A stretch of DNA of 64,000 nt, from assembly GCF_014269185.2 (NCBI RefSeq), contig NZ_JABWRZ020000001.1:2319001-2383000 (forward strand), written 5' to 3'. Origin of the DNA: Pseudomonas oryzicola (lineage in GTDB: Bacteria > Pseudomonadota > Gammaproteobacteria > Pseudomonadales > Pseudomonadaceae). A program made the translations under genes and the position numbers. This document shows positions 17,745-26,986 of this stretch, in pieces. Numbering within the stretch: the stretch's first letter is position 1; every line of letters starts with the position of its first letter. A model generated the notes under the pieces. That model was not told the origin of the DNA. It was given only the letters and a program-made list of their open reading frames with translations, and made no database searches.

Positions 17745-18668
17745 CTAGCCAAGCCTGGCACTCTCGGTAGGCCCAGCGTGGTGAAGCTGTTCGACCAGAA
17801 AGTCGACGAACACCCGCACCCGCGCCGGCATTGCCGGGCCACCGACGAATACGGCATGGATCGGCTCGCGGTCACCCGGGTTGTAGGCCTCCAGCAACGG
17901 TACCAGGCGCCCGCTGGCGAGGTCGTCGGCGACGGTGAAGGTACCGATGCGGGCAATCCCGGCGCCGAGCGTGGCCAGTTGCGCCAGGGCTTCGCCACTG
18001 CTGCATTCGAGGTTGCCGCTGACCTTCAGCGCAAAGACCTGGCCGTCACGCCGGAACGGCCAGTCCGGCGCGGCACGGCGGAAGTTGAAGCGCAGGCAGT
18101 TGTGCCGGGCCAGGTCCTCCGGCACCAGGGGTGTGCCACAGCGTTGCAGGTAGTCGGGGGAGGCCACGATGACCTGGCCGGTTTCGCCGATGGCACGGGC
18201 GCTCAACGAGCTGTCCGGCAGCGGGCCGAAGCGCAGCGCCACGTCGGCTTGGCCGCCGGTGATGTCGGCTATTTCGTCGCTGAGGGTAAGGTCGACCAGC
18301 ACCTGCGGGTAGCGCGCGCTGAACGCCGCCAGCAGCGGCACCACGGTCAGCCGGCCATGGCCCAGCGCTGCACTGACCCGCAAGCGCCCGCGTGGCACGC
18401 CCTGGTCGGTAATGGCTTGCTCCACTTCGTCCAGGTCAGCCAGCACCCGCCGTGCGCCGCGCAGGTACGCCTCGCCTTCCGGGGTAAGGGTGATCGCCCG
18501 GGTGGTGCGCAGCAGCAGGCGGGTGCCCAGGCGCTGTTCGGTACGGGCCAGGATGCGGCTCACCGCCGAAGGCGTCAGGCCCAGCGCCCGCGCTGCGGCG
18601 GACAGGCTGCCCGCTTGCGCCACCTTGGCGAATATCTCCATTTCTCCGGATCGTCCGCTGAAGTCCAT
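17745..18668 (-). CDS. LysR-family transcriptional regulator
   Basis: 307 residues with the LysR HTH (MEIFAKVAQAGSLSAAARALGLTPSAVSRILARTEQRLG) and effector domain. It is of the group that includes DsdC/GcvA-independent regulators with a phenyl-rich VPLLAAFSARYPQVLVDLTLSD strand. It is divergent from an MFS transporter gene, with 94 bp between the starts, and probably controls it. A partial dyad (GCAAAAATGC near 18697 and GCATTTGCGG near 18735) lies between them. Confidence 0.88.
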   Translation of the reverse strand: MDFSGRSGEMEIFAKVAQAGSLSAAARALGLTPSAVSRILARTEQRLGTRLLLRTTRAITLTPEGEAYLRGARRVLADLDEVEQAITDQGVPRGRLRVSAALGHGRLTVVPLLAAFSARYPQVLVDLTLSDEIADITGGQADVALRFGPLPDSSLSARAIGETGQVIVASPDYLQRCGTPLVPEDLARHNCLRFNFRRAAPDWPFRRDGQVFALKVSGNLECSSGEALAQLATLGAGIARIGTFTVADDLASGRLVPLLEAYNPGDREPIHAVFVGGPAMPARVRVFVDFLVEQLHHAGPTESARLG

Positions 18669-18762
18669 TTGTGCCTCGTCAGCAAAGGTGGTTCGCAAAA
18701 ATGCAGTCTAGTGCAGCCAGCTGGTGGATCGTAGCATTTGCGGCACAGATAAGGAGTTTGCC

Positions 18763-19950
18763 ATGCGTATCAATCCCCCGCTGGTCGCACTCGCCATCGG
18801 TGCCTTTGGCATTGGTGTCACCGAGTTCGCCCCCATGGGCATGTTGCCCAGTATCGCCACCGACCTTGGCGTCTCGATCCCGGCTGCGGGGTTGCTGGTC
18901 AGTGCCTATGCCATGGGTGTGCTGATCGGCGCACCGCTGATGACCCTGGCCACGATGAAAGTCCCGCGGCGTTACCTGTTGATCGGGCTGATGGCTATCT
19001 TCACCCTCGGCAACCTGCTGTCAGCCCTGGCCGACGACTACGCCAGCCTGCTGGTGGCCCGCGTGGTTACCTCGCTCAACCACGGCGCCTTCTTTGGCAT
19101 CGGCTCGATCGTCGCGGCCAGCGTGGTGCCACCCGACAAGCGTGCCGGTGCGGTGGCGGCGATGTTCATGGGCCTGACCCTGGCCGCCATCGGCGGCGTG
19201 CCGCTGGCCACCTGGTTCGGTGAACTGCTCGGCTGGCGTACGGCATTCTGGGGCATCGCCGGGCTCGGCCTGGTTGCCATGAGCAGCCTCTGGTATGCGC
19301 TGCCCAATGTGCCGTCGCCCAAGGGTGACGGGGCCATGGCCGAGCTGCGCGTGCTCGGGCGCTGGCCGGTGCTGGCGGCGTTGCTGCTGACCGTGGTGGG
19401 CTCCAGTGCGATGTTCACCGTGTTCACCTACATCGCGCCGATCCTGCAGAACGAGGCGGCCGCGTCCACCACCTTCGTCACGGCCATGCTGGTACTGTTC
19501 GGTGTTGGCCTTACCCTGGGCAACGTATGGGGTGGCAAGGCGGCGGACCGCTCTGTCGATCGCACGCTGATCGTGTCGTTGGCCATCCTGATTGCGGTAC
19601 TGCTGGTGTTTCCGCTGGTGCTGGGCTGGTCGCTGCCGACCGCATTGGCGATCCTGGTCTGGGGCGCCGCCAGCTTTGCCCTGGTACCACCGCTGCAGAT
19701 GCGCGTGATGGAGGCGGCCAAGGATGCGCCCAACCTGGCCTCGGCGGTGAACATCGGAGCCTTCAACCTGGGCAATGCGATTGGTGCGGCGCTGGGCGGG
19801 GCGGTTATCAATGCCGGGCTGGGCTACCCGGCGATCGCCCTGGCGGGGGCCGCGACGGCAGCGCTTGGCTTGCTGATGGTGCTGATGCTTGCCTGGCGTG
19901 GGCGTGGGCGTGGGCGGGTGCAGGCGCTGGCGGGGCGGGCAGCCGCGTAA
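18763..19950 (+). CDS. MFS transporter (DHA1-type, arabinose-efflux-like)
   Basis: This 395-residue protein has 12 predicted membrane helices. It has the DHA1-group opening (ALAIGAFGIGVTEFAPMGMLPSIATDLGVSIPAAG) and the inter-helix motif near MTLATMKVPRRYLL. Such proteins export sugars, drugs or metabolites by proton antiport. AAGGAG lies 7 nt upstream of the chosen ATG. Divergent LysR gene suggests inducible expression. A GC-rich hairpin follows the stop. Confidence 0.85.
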   Translation: MRINPPLVALAIGAFGIGVTEFAPMGMLPSIATDLGVSIPAAGLLVSAYAMGVLIGAPLMTLATMKVPRRYLLIGLMAIFTLGNLLSALADDYASLLVARVVTSLNHGAFFGIGSIVAASVVPPDKRAGAVAAMFMGLTLAAIGGVPLATWFGELLGWRTAFWGIAGLGLVAMSSLWYALPNVPSPKGDGAMAELRVLGRWPVLAALLLTVVGSSAMFTVFTYIAPILQNEAAASTTFVTAMLVLFGVGLTLGNVWGGKAADRSVDRTLIVSLAILIAVLLVFPLVLGWSLPTALAILVWGAASFALVPPLQMRVMEAAKDAPNLASAVNIGAFNLGNAIGAALGGAVINAGLGYPAIALAGAATAALGLLMVLMLAWRGRGRGRVQALAGRAAA

Positions 19951-19956
19951 GGCGTC

Positions 19957-19975
19957 GGGCCGCTCTGCGGCCCTT
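19957..19975 (+). terminator. hairpin after the MFS gene
   Basis: GGGCCGC-TCT-GCGGCCC (19957-19973) is a perfect 7-bp stem with a 3-nt loop, 7 nt after the MFS stop and between convergent genes. Only two T residues follow, so it may act as a weak or bidirectional terminator. Confidence 0.55.
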
Positions 19976-19997
19976 CGCGGGCATCAGTCGGAGATTG

Positions 19998-20621
19998 TCA
20001 CGGCGTACCGTTACGGCCATGCAGGTGATAGGCCGGGCGCTCGCTCAGGCGCTCGTAGTAATCGCGCACGGCCGGCAGGTGCGGGTGCTCCAGTGGCGTT
20101 TCGAACCAGCGGTTGACTGACAGGCCGATGGGAATATCGGCCAGGGTGAACTGGCTGCCAGCCACATAGGCATCGGTGCTTGCCAGCTGGCGGTCGAGGA
20201 TGCGCATGTAGCGCGCCCAGTCCGCGCAGCTGGCCGCGAGGGCCTGTGGGTCCTGATGGGCCGGCGAGTGCCTGACCAGCGACATGAACGCGTAGCTCCA
20301 GGCGCGGTTGAGGTCCGAGGCCTGCCAGTCGATCCACTGGTCGATCCTGGCTCGGGCCTGCGCCTCGCTGGGGTAGAACGCCGTAGCACCGTAGCGGGTG
20401 GCCAGGTAGCGGATGATGCTGTTGGATTCCCACAGGGTGAAGTCGCCATCCTGGATCACCGGGACCATGGCGTTGGGGTTCAGCGCGAGGAACTCGGCGC
20501 TGTCCGTGGGCTGGAAGCCGTTGCCCCAGTCTTCGCGCTCGTACGCGACTTCGAACTCGGCGCACGCCCACAGGACTTTTCGTACATTGATCGAAGAGGC
20601 TCTGCCCAATATCCGTAGCAT
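19998..20621 (-). CDS. glutathione S-transferase family protein
   Basis: 207 residues with an N-terminal thioredoxin-like domain ([21 protein letters not shown], then the cis-Pro and ES motif [24 protein letters not shown]) and an all-helical C-terminal domain with FTLADIPIG, the N-capping motif. Ser10-Ser11 of the ASS segment could be the catalytic residue. It would conjugate or reduce with glutathione in the cytoplasm. AAGGA lies 8 nt upstream of the ATG. Confidence 0.88.
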   Translation of the reverse strand: MLRILGRASSINVRKVLWACAEFEVAYEREDWGNGFQPTDSAEFLALNPNAMVPVIQDGDFTLWESNSIIRYLATRYGATAFYPSEAQARARIDQWIDWQASDLNRAWSYAFMSLVRHSPAHQDPQALAASCADWARYMRILDRQLASTDAYVAGSQFTLADIPIGLSVNRWFETPLEHPHLPAVRDYYERLSERPAYHLHGRNGTP

Positions 20622-20779
20622 GGTATTCGTCCTTTTGTGGGGGAAGTTGATCGTCCGCCACTGCTGTGGCCTGGTCAAGCGCAAGGCGCAAGCGACCTGG
20701 TCAGGCTTGCCTGAGAGGCGCGAACTTGGCACCCTTGGTCGGTTTGCAGCGCCGCTATCACCACAGAAGGAAATACGCA

Positions 20780-21517
20780 TTGAGCTGGGACAAGGTGGGG
20801 AAACTCCTCGTGGCCGTGCTGATCGGCCTGATGGTCCTGTTGGCCGCTTATGGGGTGCTCAGGGGCAGCCCGCGCCTGGAGGCATCGCTGACCTACGCCT
20901 ACCTCACCTATCCCAGCCAGTTCAGCGAGCGCATCAGCAAGGCCAGCGAGCAGCTCAAGTACGAACAATTGCAGGGGCGTATCAACACCATCAGCGCAGG
21001 CGGGCTGAGCCACGACCAGGTCGAACGGCTGGTCGAAATGGCCCAGGCACCCTACACCCAGCTGTTCGCCAAACCGTTCGAGGCCGGGTTGGTCGACCAC
21101 CGTACCGGTTTGTTCATCGAGCTGCGCAACAGCGGTGATACGCCGGTGCGCCAGGTGAAAGTTCGCCTGCCGGCCAAGGGCCTGGTGCAGGTGCGCGACA
21201 CGGCTGGCAACGACACCATCGTCGAGGCCGCGACCGCGCAGGTGGAAATCCCGGCCATGGAGCCAGGTGGCGCGTGCAAGGTGTGGGTGTATTTCGATGC
21301 GGACTACACGCAGATCCGCCAGGGCGGGATCAGCATCAGCCATGCCGATGGCGAGGCCGACGTGCAAGTCTACCGCGAAGTCATCGGCTTCCCGGCCTGG
21401 GTGGCGCGCTACAGCCGCGAACTGATGGCGCTGCTGGGCGTGCTGGCCTTCAGTGTGCTGGGCCTGGGGTATGCCTGCCTGGCGCGTCGGAACCTGCGTC
21501 AGGCGCAACCTCTCTAG
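20780..21517 (+). CDS. membrane-anchored hypothetical protein with TTG start
   Basis: 245 residues from a TTG codon with GAAGGA 8 nt upstream. An in-frame ATG 114 nt further upstream would overlap the divergent GST promoter and lacks a ribosome site. There are two membrane helices, one near the N terminus ([17 protein letters not shown]) and one near the C terminus ([21 protein letters not shown]). Between them lies a periplasmic beta-rich domain ([20 protein letters not shown]) reminiscent of an immunoglobulin-like fold. I do not recognise the family. Confidence 0.65.
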   Translation: MSWDKVGKLLVAVLIGLMVLLAAYGVLRGSPRLEASLTYAYLTYPSQFSERISKASEQLKYEQLQGRINTISAGGLSHDQVERLVEMAQAPYTQLFAKPFEAGLVDHRTGLFIELRNSGDTPVRQVKVRLPAKGLVQVRDTAGNDTIVEAATAQVEIPAMEPGGACKVWVYFDADYTQIRQGGISISHADGEADVQVYREVIGFPAWVARYSRELMALLGVLAFSVLGLGYACLARRNLRQAQPL

Positions 21518-21552
21518 CCGCTGGCGGTGAGTTGATGACCGTTGCCTGCCGC

Positions 21553-22161
21553 TCAACTACCGCTGTCGTGCAGCGCCAGGCTTTGCCGCAACTGCTCGAG
21601 CATGGCCAGGCGCAGAGCCTGCGGCGCCAGTACGCGAATCGAGCCAGCCTGGGACAACAGCCAGCCCATCAGGGCGCGGCTGTCGTCGACCGTGGCCACC
21701 AGTGTGGCGCCGCCATCCGCGTGCGCGGTCAGTTGCATGTCCGTGGCCAGTGGCTGCGCTTGCAAGCGCTGGGCCAGCGCGTCGTCGACCCAGGCATGCA
21801 GTTCGATCTGGTCTGGGGGCGCCAGCACGTCAGGTTGCAGTTGCTGTGCTTCGCCCAGGCTCAGGCCGGGTTGCCAGTACCAGCCGTACGGCATGCCTTT
21901 GCTGTTGCAGCGCAGCGGGAACAGCGCCGCGAGCTCGACCAGGTCGCGCTCGACGGTGCGTTTGCTGGTGCTATAGCCCACGGTTTCCAAGGCGGCCTGC
22001 AACTGGGTGGAGCTCATCCCCGGGTGGCGGCCGGGTAGCAGCTTGAGCAGTTGCCACTGGCGGGCGATGGTGTGGCGGGTGGGGTGGCTGGGCAAAAGGT
22101 TCGTCCTTGAAAGCAGGCTTGCAACTTGGTCTGAATAGTGGCGCTTGGCTATCACCAGCAT
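21553..22161 (-). CDS. HTH-type regulator (YafY/WYL-like)
   Basis: This 202-residue protein has an N-terminal winged helix (IARQWQLLKLLPGRHPGMSSTQLQAALETVGYSTSKRTVERDLVELAALFP) typical of YafY-type regulators. A shortened C-terminal part follows, with a motif like the end of WYL-associated domains (SRALMGWLLSQAGSIRVLAPQALR). AAGG lies only 1 nt before the first ATG. A GTG two codons later has better spacing, so the exact start is uncertain. Target and ligand are unknown. Confidence 0.75.
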   Translation of the reverse strand: MLVIAKRHYSDQVASLLSRTNLLPSHPTRHTIARQWQLLKLLPGRHPGMSSTQLQAALETVGYSTSKRTVERDLVELAALFPLRCNSKGMPYGWYWQPGLSLGEAQQLQPDVLAPPDQIELHAWVDDALAQRLQAQPLATDMQLTAHADGGATLVATVDDSRALMGWLLSQAGSIRVLAPQALRLAMLEQLRQSLALHDSGS

Positions 22162-22271
22162 ACCTTTTCAGAGGATAGGATCCAAGTTTTCGCGCGCCTT
22201 TGCGGTCGGGACGTGTCCAGGTGGCTTGCTTGCGCCCACCGAGCGCTGGGTGATTCGCGCTTCGTCCGGGT

Positions 22272-22667
22272 CTATTCCACCAAGAGCAAAGCGTTGGCGT
22301 ATTTTTCCTGATCCGGGGTGAAGGTGGTCAGCATGCCGGTGTGACGACAGGTGATGGTCAGCTCGGTTCGCGTGTCGATTAACAGGTCTTCACCACGAAG
22401 GCCCTGCCATTGCGCCAGGTATTTGAAAGAGCCGTATTTCATCGGCTTTTTCAACACCCGATCATGCCCGCCTTTCCAGCCCAGCACCGGCAGCGCGCCA
22501 TCGATACAGCGCCGGGCGAGTTCTGGTTGATTCATGGCCCGCTCACGGCCAATTTCCCAACAGCGGATCAAGCCTTCGTCGGGCCCTTTCCAGGCTTCTT
22601 CCCAGGTAATCGAAGGGCGGATGGAATGGTGTATCGGGCGGTGAATGACGCCGGTGGTGCGATCCAT
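22272..22667 (-). CDS. hypothetical protein, about 131 aa, possible remnant
   Basis: The frame is open from 22880, but only the part downstream of 22667 is free of the MocR gene. The product from this Met starts with DRTTGVIHRPIHH and includes WEEAWKGPDEGLIRCWEIGRE and MKYGSFKYLAQWQGLRGEDL. I do not recognise it. GC content is visibly lower than the neighbours, there is no good ribosome site, and homologous sequence may extend upstream of the Met. It could be the 3' end of a decayed gene. Confidence 0.35.
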   Translation of the reverse strand: MDRTTGVIHRPIHHSIRPSITWEEAWKGPDEGLIRCWEIGRERAMNQPELARRCIDGALPVLGWKGGHDRVLKKPMKYGSFKYLAQWQGLRGEDLLIDTRTELTITCRHTGMLTTFTPDQEKYANALLLVE

Positions 22668-22783
22668 GACCTGAAGGTGTCCGTGATGTCCATTTGGGCT
22701 GGATGCTACTAATTGGCCACTATCGTGTCCAGTGCCTGCCAGGCCTGCTGCAGCGCCGCAATAATGGAGGCACAAGAGCTCTC

Positions 22784-24208
22784 TTATCTTCCACTCCGGC
22801 GCACATGCTTCACCAACACCTTCTCCAGCAACTCCCACATCGCAGGCTCGGTACTGAACGCCACATTGAAGCGCATCCACCCGGTGGCCTTGGCATCGAC
22901 CATGAACAACTGCCCAGGCCCGAGCATGATGCCTTTCTCCAGCGCATCATCCAGCAGAGCCGCGCTGTCTGGAATCGCCGGGTGGCGGGTCCAGATGTAC
23001 ATGCCCTCATCCGATTCGATGAACAACTCGAAACCCAACCGGTGCAGATGCCGGCCAACTTCCTGGTGCGCCTCGGCCAGGCGCTGGCGCAGGCGCTTGA
23101 GGTGCTTGCGCCAGCGGCCGTCGATGATCGCGGCGTAGACCACGCGTTCCATCACCTGCGACGTGGTCAGGCCCGAGCGCATCTTCAGGTGCAGCAGTTT
23201 CTGCATCAGTTCGGGGTTGGCCAACAGGTAGCCGACCCGCACGTTCGGCGAAATGCTCTTCGAGTAGCTGCCCACGTAGACCACCTGCTGCAGGTGATCG
23301 AGGCTGGCCAGGCAGGGCTGCGGTTCGGCGATCATGTCGGCGTACAGGTTGTTTTCCACCAGGCGGAAGCCGTGCTGGCTGGCCAGTTGCAGCAGGCGGT
23401 GCAGTTGCGGCAGCGGGGTACGCGAGCAGGTCGGGCTGTGCAGGTGTGGCTGGGTGAAGAAGGCCGTCGGGCGGTGGTGGGTGAGCAGCTGCTCCAGGTG
23501 GTTCAGGTCGTAGCCGGCCGGTGTGCGTGGCACGCCGACCAGGGTCGCGCCCTGGGTGCGCAGGATGCTCATCAGGTTGGGGTAGCCAGGGTCGTCCACC
23601 AGCACCACATCACCCGGGCGCACCAGTGTGCGCGCGGCCAGGTCCAGGGCCTGGCTGGCACCATGGGTGAGCATCAGTTGCGCCGGGTTGGCGACGATCG
23701 ACAGTTCCTGCTGCAGGTTCTGCGCCGTCAGCGCGCGCAATTCCAGCAGGCCCATGGGGTCGCCATAGCCCGACAGCTCCAGCGGGCTGCCAGCCACCTG
23801 GCGCAGGCCGCGGCGCAGGCCGTCTTCGTACATCCAGTCGTTGGGCAGCCAGCCGCACCCTGGCTTGTACGGCAACTGACGGATTTCGAAGATCTGCTGC
23901 AGGTACCACTCGGAGTTGAACGTTGGTCGACTTGTATCGGCGTCGACGTTGTGCGGGTCCAGCAGGTCGCCCGCCGCGCGGTTGACGAAAAAGCCGGCAT
24001 TGCCCCGGCTCACCAGCAAGCCTTGGGCGACCAGGCGGTCGTAGGCTTCGACCACGGTGAAGGTGCTGACCGAATAGGTCGCGGCAAAGGCGCGAATGGA
24101 CGGGACCTTGGCGCCTGGCTTGAGGGTCTGGTTGTCGATCAACTCGCGCAGCCCGTCGATGATCTGGTTGACCAGCGGCGTGGAGGAGTCTGGATGTAAT
24201 TGCAGCAT
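22784..24208 (-). CDS. MocR-type GntR/aminotransferase-fold transcriptional regulator
   Basis: A 474-residue fusion. Residues 1-75 form a GntR winged helix (LVNQIIDGLRELIDNQTLKPGAKVPSIRAFAATYSVSTFTVVEAYDRL). The rest is a class I aminotransferase fold with the PLP Lys in VGSYSKSISPNVRVGYL and the NLYAD strand. MocR proteins sense PLP or an amino acid. It is divergent from a GABA-type permease gene, its likely target. GAAGGT is 5 nt upstream of the ATG. Confidence 0.9.
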   Translation of the reverse strand: MLQLHPDSSTPLVNQIIDGLRELIDNQTLKPGAKVPSIRAFAATYSVSTFTVVEAYDRLVAQGLLVSRGNAGFFVNRAAGDLLDPHNVDADTSRPTFNSEWYLQQIFEIRQLPYKPGCGWLPNDWMYEDGLRRGLRQVAGSPLELSGYGDPMGLLELRALTAQNLQQELSIVANPAQLMLTHGASQALDLAARTLVRPGDVVLVDDPGYPNLMSILRTQGATLVGVPRTPAGYDLNHLEQLLTHHRPTAFFTQPHLHSPTCSRTPLPQLHRLLQLASQHGFRLVENNLYADMIAEPQPCLASLDHLQQVVYVGSYSKSISPNVRVGYLLANPELMQKLLHLKMRSGLTTSQVMERVVYAAIIDGRWRKHLKRLRQRLAEAHQEVGRHLHRLGFELFIESDEGMYIWTRHPAIPDSAALLDDALEKGIMLGPGQLFMVDAKATGWMRFNVAFSTEPAMWELLEKVLVKHVRRSGR

Positions 24209-24532
24209 TCGGGACCTTCAGGGTGTGAAACGCCAGGCGCTTGCGCGGTGTACTGCATTGGCGGCCTGTACAGTGCAGTGCGAGTTTCATGCCACTGTGC
24301 ATGGTTCTCTGCGCCGGACATTTTTACATTAGGTGTCAGATATCGCCACATAAAGCATGTTCAGTTCGCCCCAGGCGCCAGCCCTGGGGCGCGTCAGCAG
24401 GCCGCCATGGAAGGCCTGCGTGTGTTCATCACACCATCCTGCGCGCATTAGCACTGATGTACAGGTGAAACCGCCAGCCATCGGGGTTTCACGGATTTCC
24501 TTGGATAAAAAGAAGCACGGGGTACACAACTG
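24209..24532. promoter_or_regulatory. MocR-permease intergenic region with dyads and two stem-loops
   Basis: These 324 bp contain no gene. Near the mocR start, ACTGCA (24252-24257) and TGCAGT (24274-24279) form a dyad in a region with several TGTAC/GTACT strings, which suits MocR binding. In the permease leader two GC-rich hairpins follow each other: CGCCCCAGG/CCTGGGGCG (24367-24375/24383-24391) and GCAGGCC/GGCCTGC (24397-24403/24413-24419). They may be a terminator/attenuator in the leader, but no poly-T follows. Confidence 0.45.
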
Positions 24533-25942
24533 ATGGACGCAACATCCACAACCACCACCGCGAAAAGCGGGCACGAGAGCAAACTCAGTGCCTCGCTCAA
24601 GTCGCGCCACCTGACGATGATGTCGATCGCCGGGGTTATCGGCGGCGCCTTGTTCGTCGGTTCCGGCAGCGTGATCCACAGCGCCGGCCCAGCCGCTGTC
24701 CTGGCCTACCTGGCAGGCGGCATCCTGGTGGTACTGATCATGCGCATGCTGGGTGAAATGGCGACTTCCTCGCCGGACACCGGTTCGTTCTCCACCTACG
24801 CCGACCGTGCCATCGGCCGTTGGGCCGGTTTCACCATCGGCTGGCTGTACTGGTGGTACTGGGTCATCCTCATGGCCTGGGAGGCCTATGTGGCGGGCAA
24901 GATCCTGCACGGTTTCTTCCCCGATGTCAGCGTCAACGTGTTCGTGCTGGCCACGACCCTGTTGCTGATCACCGTCAACTTCTTCAACGTCAAGCACTAC
25001 GGTGAATTCGAGTTCTGGTTCGCCTTGATCAAGGTGATCGCGATCGTCTGCTTCCTGATCGTGTGTACTGCGGCTGTGCTGAACATCTGGCAGTTCGGTG
25101 AAGTGCGGGGCATCAGCCACCTCACTGCCGAAGGCTTCATGCCCAATGGCATCACCACCGTGATTGGTGCCTTGCTCGGGGTGATGTTCGCCTTCCTCGG
25201 CGCGGAAATCGTCACCATTGCCGCAGCCGAAGCCAAGGACCCGGCCACGCAGATCGTCAAGGCGACCAACTCGGTGGTCTGGCGTGTGTGCCTGTTCTAC
25301 GTCGGCTCGATCTTCCTGATCGTCTGCCTGGTACCGTGGAACGACCCGCAGCTGGGCGTTTCCGGCTATGGCGCCTATCGCCGCACCCTGGAACTGCTGG
25401 GCGTGCCGTACGCCGAGCTGCTGATGAACTTCGTGGTGCTGACCTCGGTGAGCAGCTGCCTGATCTCGGGCCACTACACCGCTTCGCGCATGCTGTTCTC
25501 CCTGGCCCAGCGTGGCGACGCGCCGTCGTTCTTCAAGATCACCCGCGCCGGTACCGGTGTACCGGTGTATGCGATCATGGGTTCGTGCGCCGTGGCCATC
25601 TTCTGTGCGCTGATCAACTTCAGCGAGACCCTGCGCCCGAAGGACGTGCTGGAAACCCTGATGAATACCACCGGCATGATCGCCCTGCTGGTGTATCTGG
25701 TGATTGCCTTCTCGCAGCTGCGCATGCGCCGCAAGCTGATTGCCGAAGGCAAGGAAGTACGCCTGAAGATGTGGCTGTTCCCATGGCTGACCTACCTGGT
25801 GATCGCCTTCATCGTCGCCGCCCTGGTGACCATGGCTTTCATGCCTGACTACCAGATCCTGGTCATCTCCACCGGTATCGCTGCGGCAATCGTGGTGGCG
25901 ATGGGTGTGGTGCACCAGATCCGTTCCGGCAAGCAGCACTAA
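24533..25942 (+). CDS. APC-family amino acid permease (GABA permease type)
   Basis: 469 residues and about 12 membrane segments. The opening (LKSRHLTMMSIAGVIGGALFVGSGSVIHSAGPAAVLAYL) and the conserved amphipathic motif FLGAEIVTIAAAEAKDP place it in the amino acid transporter subgroup with GabP. It probably imports GABA or a similar amino acid by proton symport. Its ribosome site is weak (GGGG, 9 nt away). The MocR gene is divergent and is likely to regulate it. Confidence 0.88.
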   Translation: MDATSTTTTAKSGHESKLSASLKSRHLTMMSIAGVIGGALFVGSGSVIHSAGPAAVLAYLAGGILVVLIMRMLGEMATSSPDTGSFSTYADRAIGRWAGFTIGWLYWWYWVILMAWEAYVAGKILHGFFPDVSVNVFVLATTLLLITVNFFNVKHYGEFEFWFALIKVIAIVCFLIVCTAAVLNIWQFGEVRGISHLTAEGFMPNGITTVIGALLGVMFAFLGAEIVTIAAAEAKDPATQIVKATNSVVWRVCLFYVGSIFLIVCLVPWNDPQLGVSGYGAYRRTLELLGVPYAELLMNFVVLTSVSSCLISGHYTASRMLFSLAQRGDAPSFFKITRAGTGVPVYAIMGSCAVAIFCALINFSETLRPKDVLETLMNTTGMIALLVYLVIAFSQLRMRRKLIAEGKEVRLKMWLFPWLTYLVIAFIVAALVTMAFMPDYQILVISTGIAAAIVVAMGVVHQIRSGKQH

Positions 25943-25945
25943 GCG

Positions 25946-26119
25946 TCACTCGCTGGGCGAAACGGCCGGCTCCCTTGAGGACCCGGCCGTTTCGCGTTGT
26001 TGGGCATGGTTTTTTTCCGCTGGCATGTGAAAGCGCTGGTTCATCCACGGCGAGCCGAGCAGGGCAGCGGTGGCGACCAGGGCCAGGATGGCAAGGGTCA
26101 GGTAAGTCTTCATGCGCAT
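25946..26119 (-). CDS. small single-span hypothetical protein, 57 aa
   Basis: A short frame starts at MRMKTY and continues with one hydrophobic helix (LTLAILALVATAALLGSPW), then a polar charged tail (AEKNHAQQRETAGSSREPAVSPSE). It could be an anchored small membrane protein or an exported peptide with a signal sequence. No good ribosome site is visible, and a second in-frame Met lies 6 nt downstream. Convergent with the permease gene, it ends 3 nt from its stop. Support is limited to plausible composition. Confidence 0.45.
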   Translation of the reverse strand: MRMKTYLTLAILALVATAALLGSPWMNQRFHMPAEKNHAQQRETAGSSREPAVSPSE

Positions 26120-26209
26120 GCAAGGAATGACCTGCAACCAGGTCAGCCAGTTCCGCTTGTCGACAGATAGCAATATGCTGACCCCACTATTCGCCAGAAG
26201 GAGTTGCCC

Positions 26210-26986
26210 ATGGCCTGGTCCGCCAACCAGTATTCCCTGTTCGAAGATGAGCGTACCCGCGCCGTGCGCGACCTGCTTGGCGCCGTGCCGCCACGCCCGG
26301 TGCGCCACGCTACCGACCTGGGCTGCGGCCCCGGCAATTCCACCGAGGTGCTGCTGCAACGTTACCCGGACGCCCAGGTGACCGCGCTGGACAGCGACCC
26401 GGACATGATCGACAAGGCCCGCGAACGCAAGCGGCTGTGCATCCCCCGGGTGCGCACGCTGGTTGCCGACATCGCCGGCTGGTCCGCCGCCGAGCCCCAG
26501 GACCTTATCCTGGCCAATGCCTCGCTGCAATGGCTCCCGGACCATGCCTCACTGTACCCGCACCTGGTGCGCCAGCTGAGCGAAGGCGCCAGCCTGGCGG
26601 TGCAGACCCCGGACAACCTTGACGAACCGGCCCACCGGCAATTGCGCGAGATCGCCGGCCAAGGCCCTTGGGCAGCCAAATTCGCCGACTTCCAGCTGCC
26701 GCCGCGGCACAACGCGGCGTTCTACTATGACCTGCTCAGCCCGTTGTGCGCGCGTGTGGATGTGTGGCGCACCACCTATCACCACCCGTTGATGGGCGGC
26801 GCCGAAGCGGTGGTGGAGTGGTTCAAGGGCTCGGCGTTGAGGCCGTATCTGGCCAAGCTCGATGAACAGGAGCAGGCCGACTTCCTGCAGATGTACCTGC
26901 AGGCCATGCAGCGCGACTACCCACCGGCCAGCGATGGCAAGGTGCTGTTGCCGTTCCCGCGCCTGTTCGTGGTGGCTACCCGCTAG
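26210..26986 (+). CDS. tam: trans-aconitate 2-methyltransferase
   Basis: 258 residues, a class I SAM-dependent methyltransferase with the motif I DLGCGPGNST and NASLQWLPDHASL, the latter typical of Tam. It methylates trans-aconitate, a by-product of citrate cycle aconitate isomerisation. AGGAG is 6 nt upstream of the chosen ATG, two codons into the open frame. It overlaps the convergent DUF2784 gene by 11 bp at the 3' ends. Confidence 0.88.
   Translation: MAWSANQYSLFEDERTRAVRDLLGAVPPRPVRHATDLGCGPGNSTEVLLQRYPDAQVTALDSDPDMIDKARERKRLCIPRVRTLVADIAGWSAAEPQDLILANASLQWLPDHASLYPHLVRQLSEGASLAVQTPDNLDEPAHRQLREIAGQGPWAAKFADFQLPPRHNAAFYYDLLSPLCARVDVWRTTYHHPLMGGAEAVVEWFKGSALRPYLAKLDEQEQADFLQMYLQAMQRDYPPASDGKVLLPFPRLFVVATR

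Noticed and set aside
19889..19920. GTGGGCGTGGGCG tandem repeat near the end of the MFS gene
   Set aside because: It is a short in-frame repetition encoding W-R-G-R-G-R-G-R in the C-terminal tail, not a separate repeat element or CRISPR.
24329..25939. 536-codon open frame on the minus strand
   Set aside because: Antisense of the amino acid permease; low complexity His/Gln/Asp-rich product with no domain.
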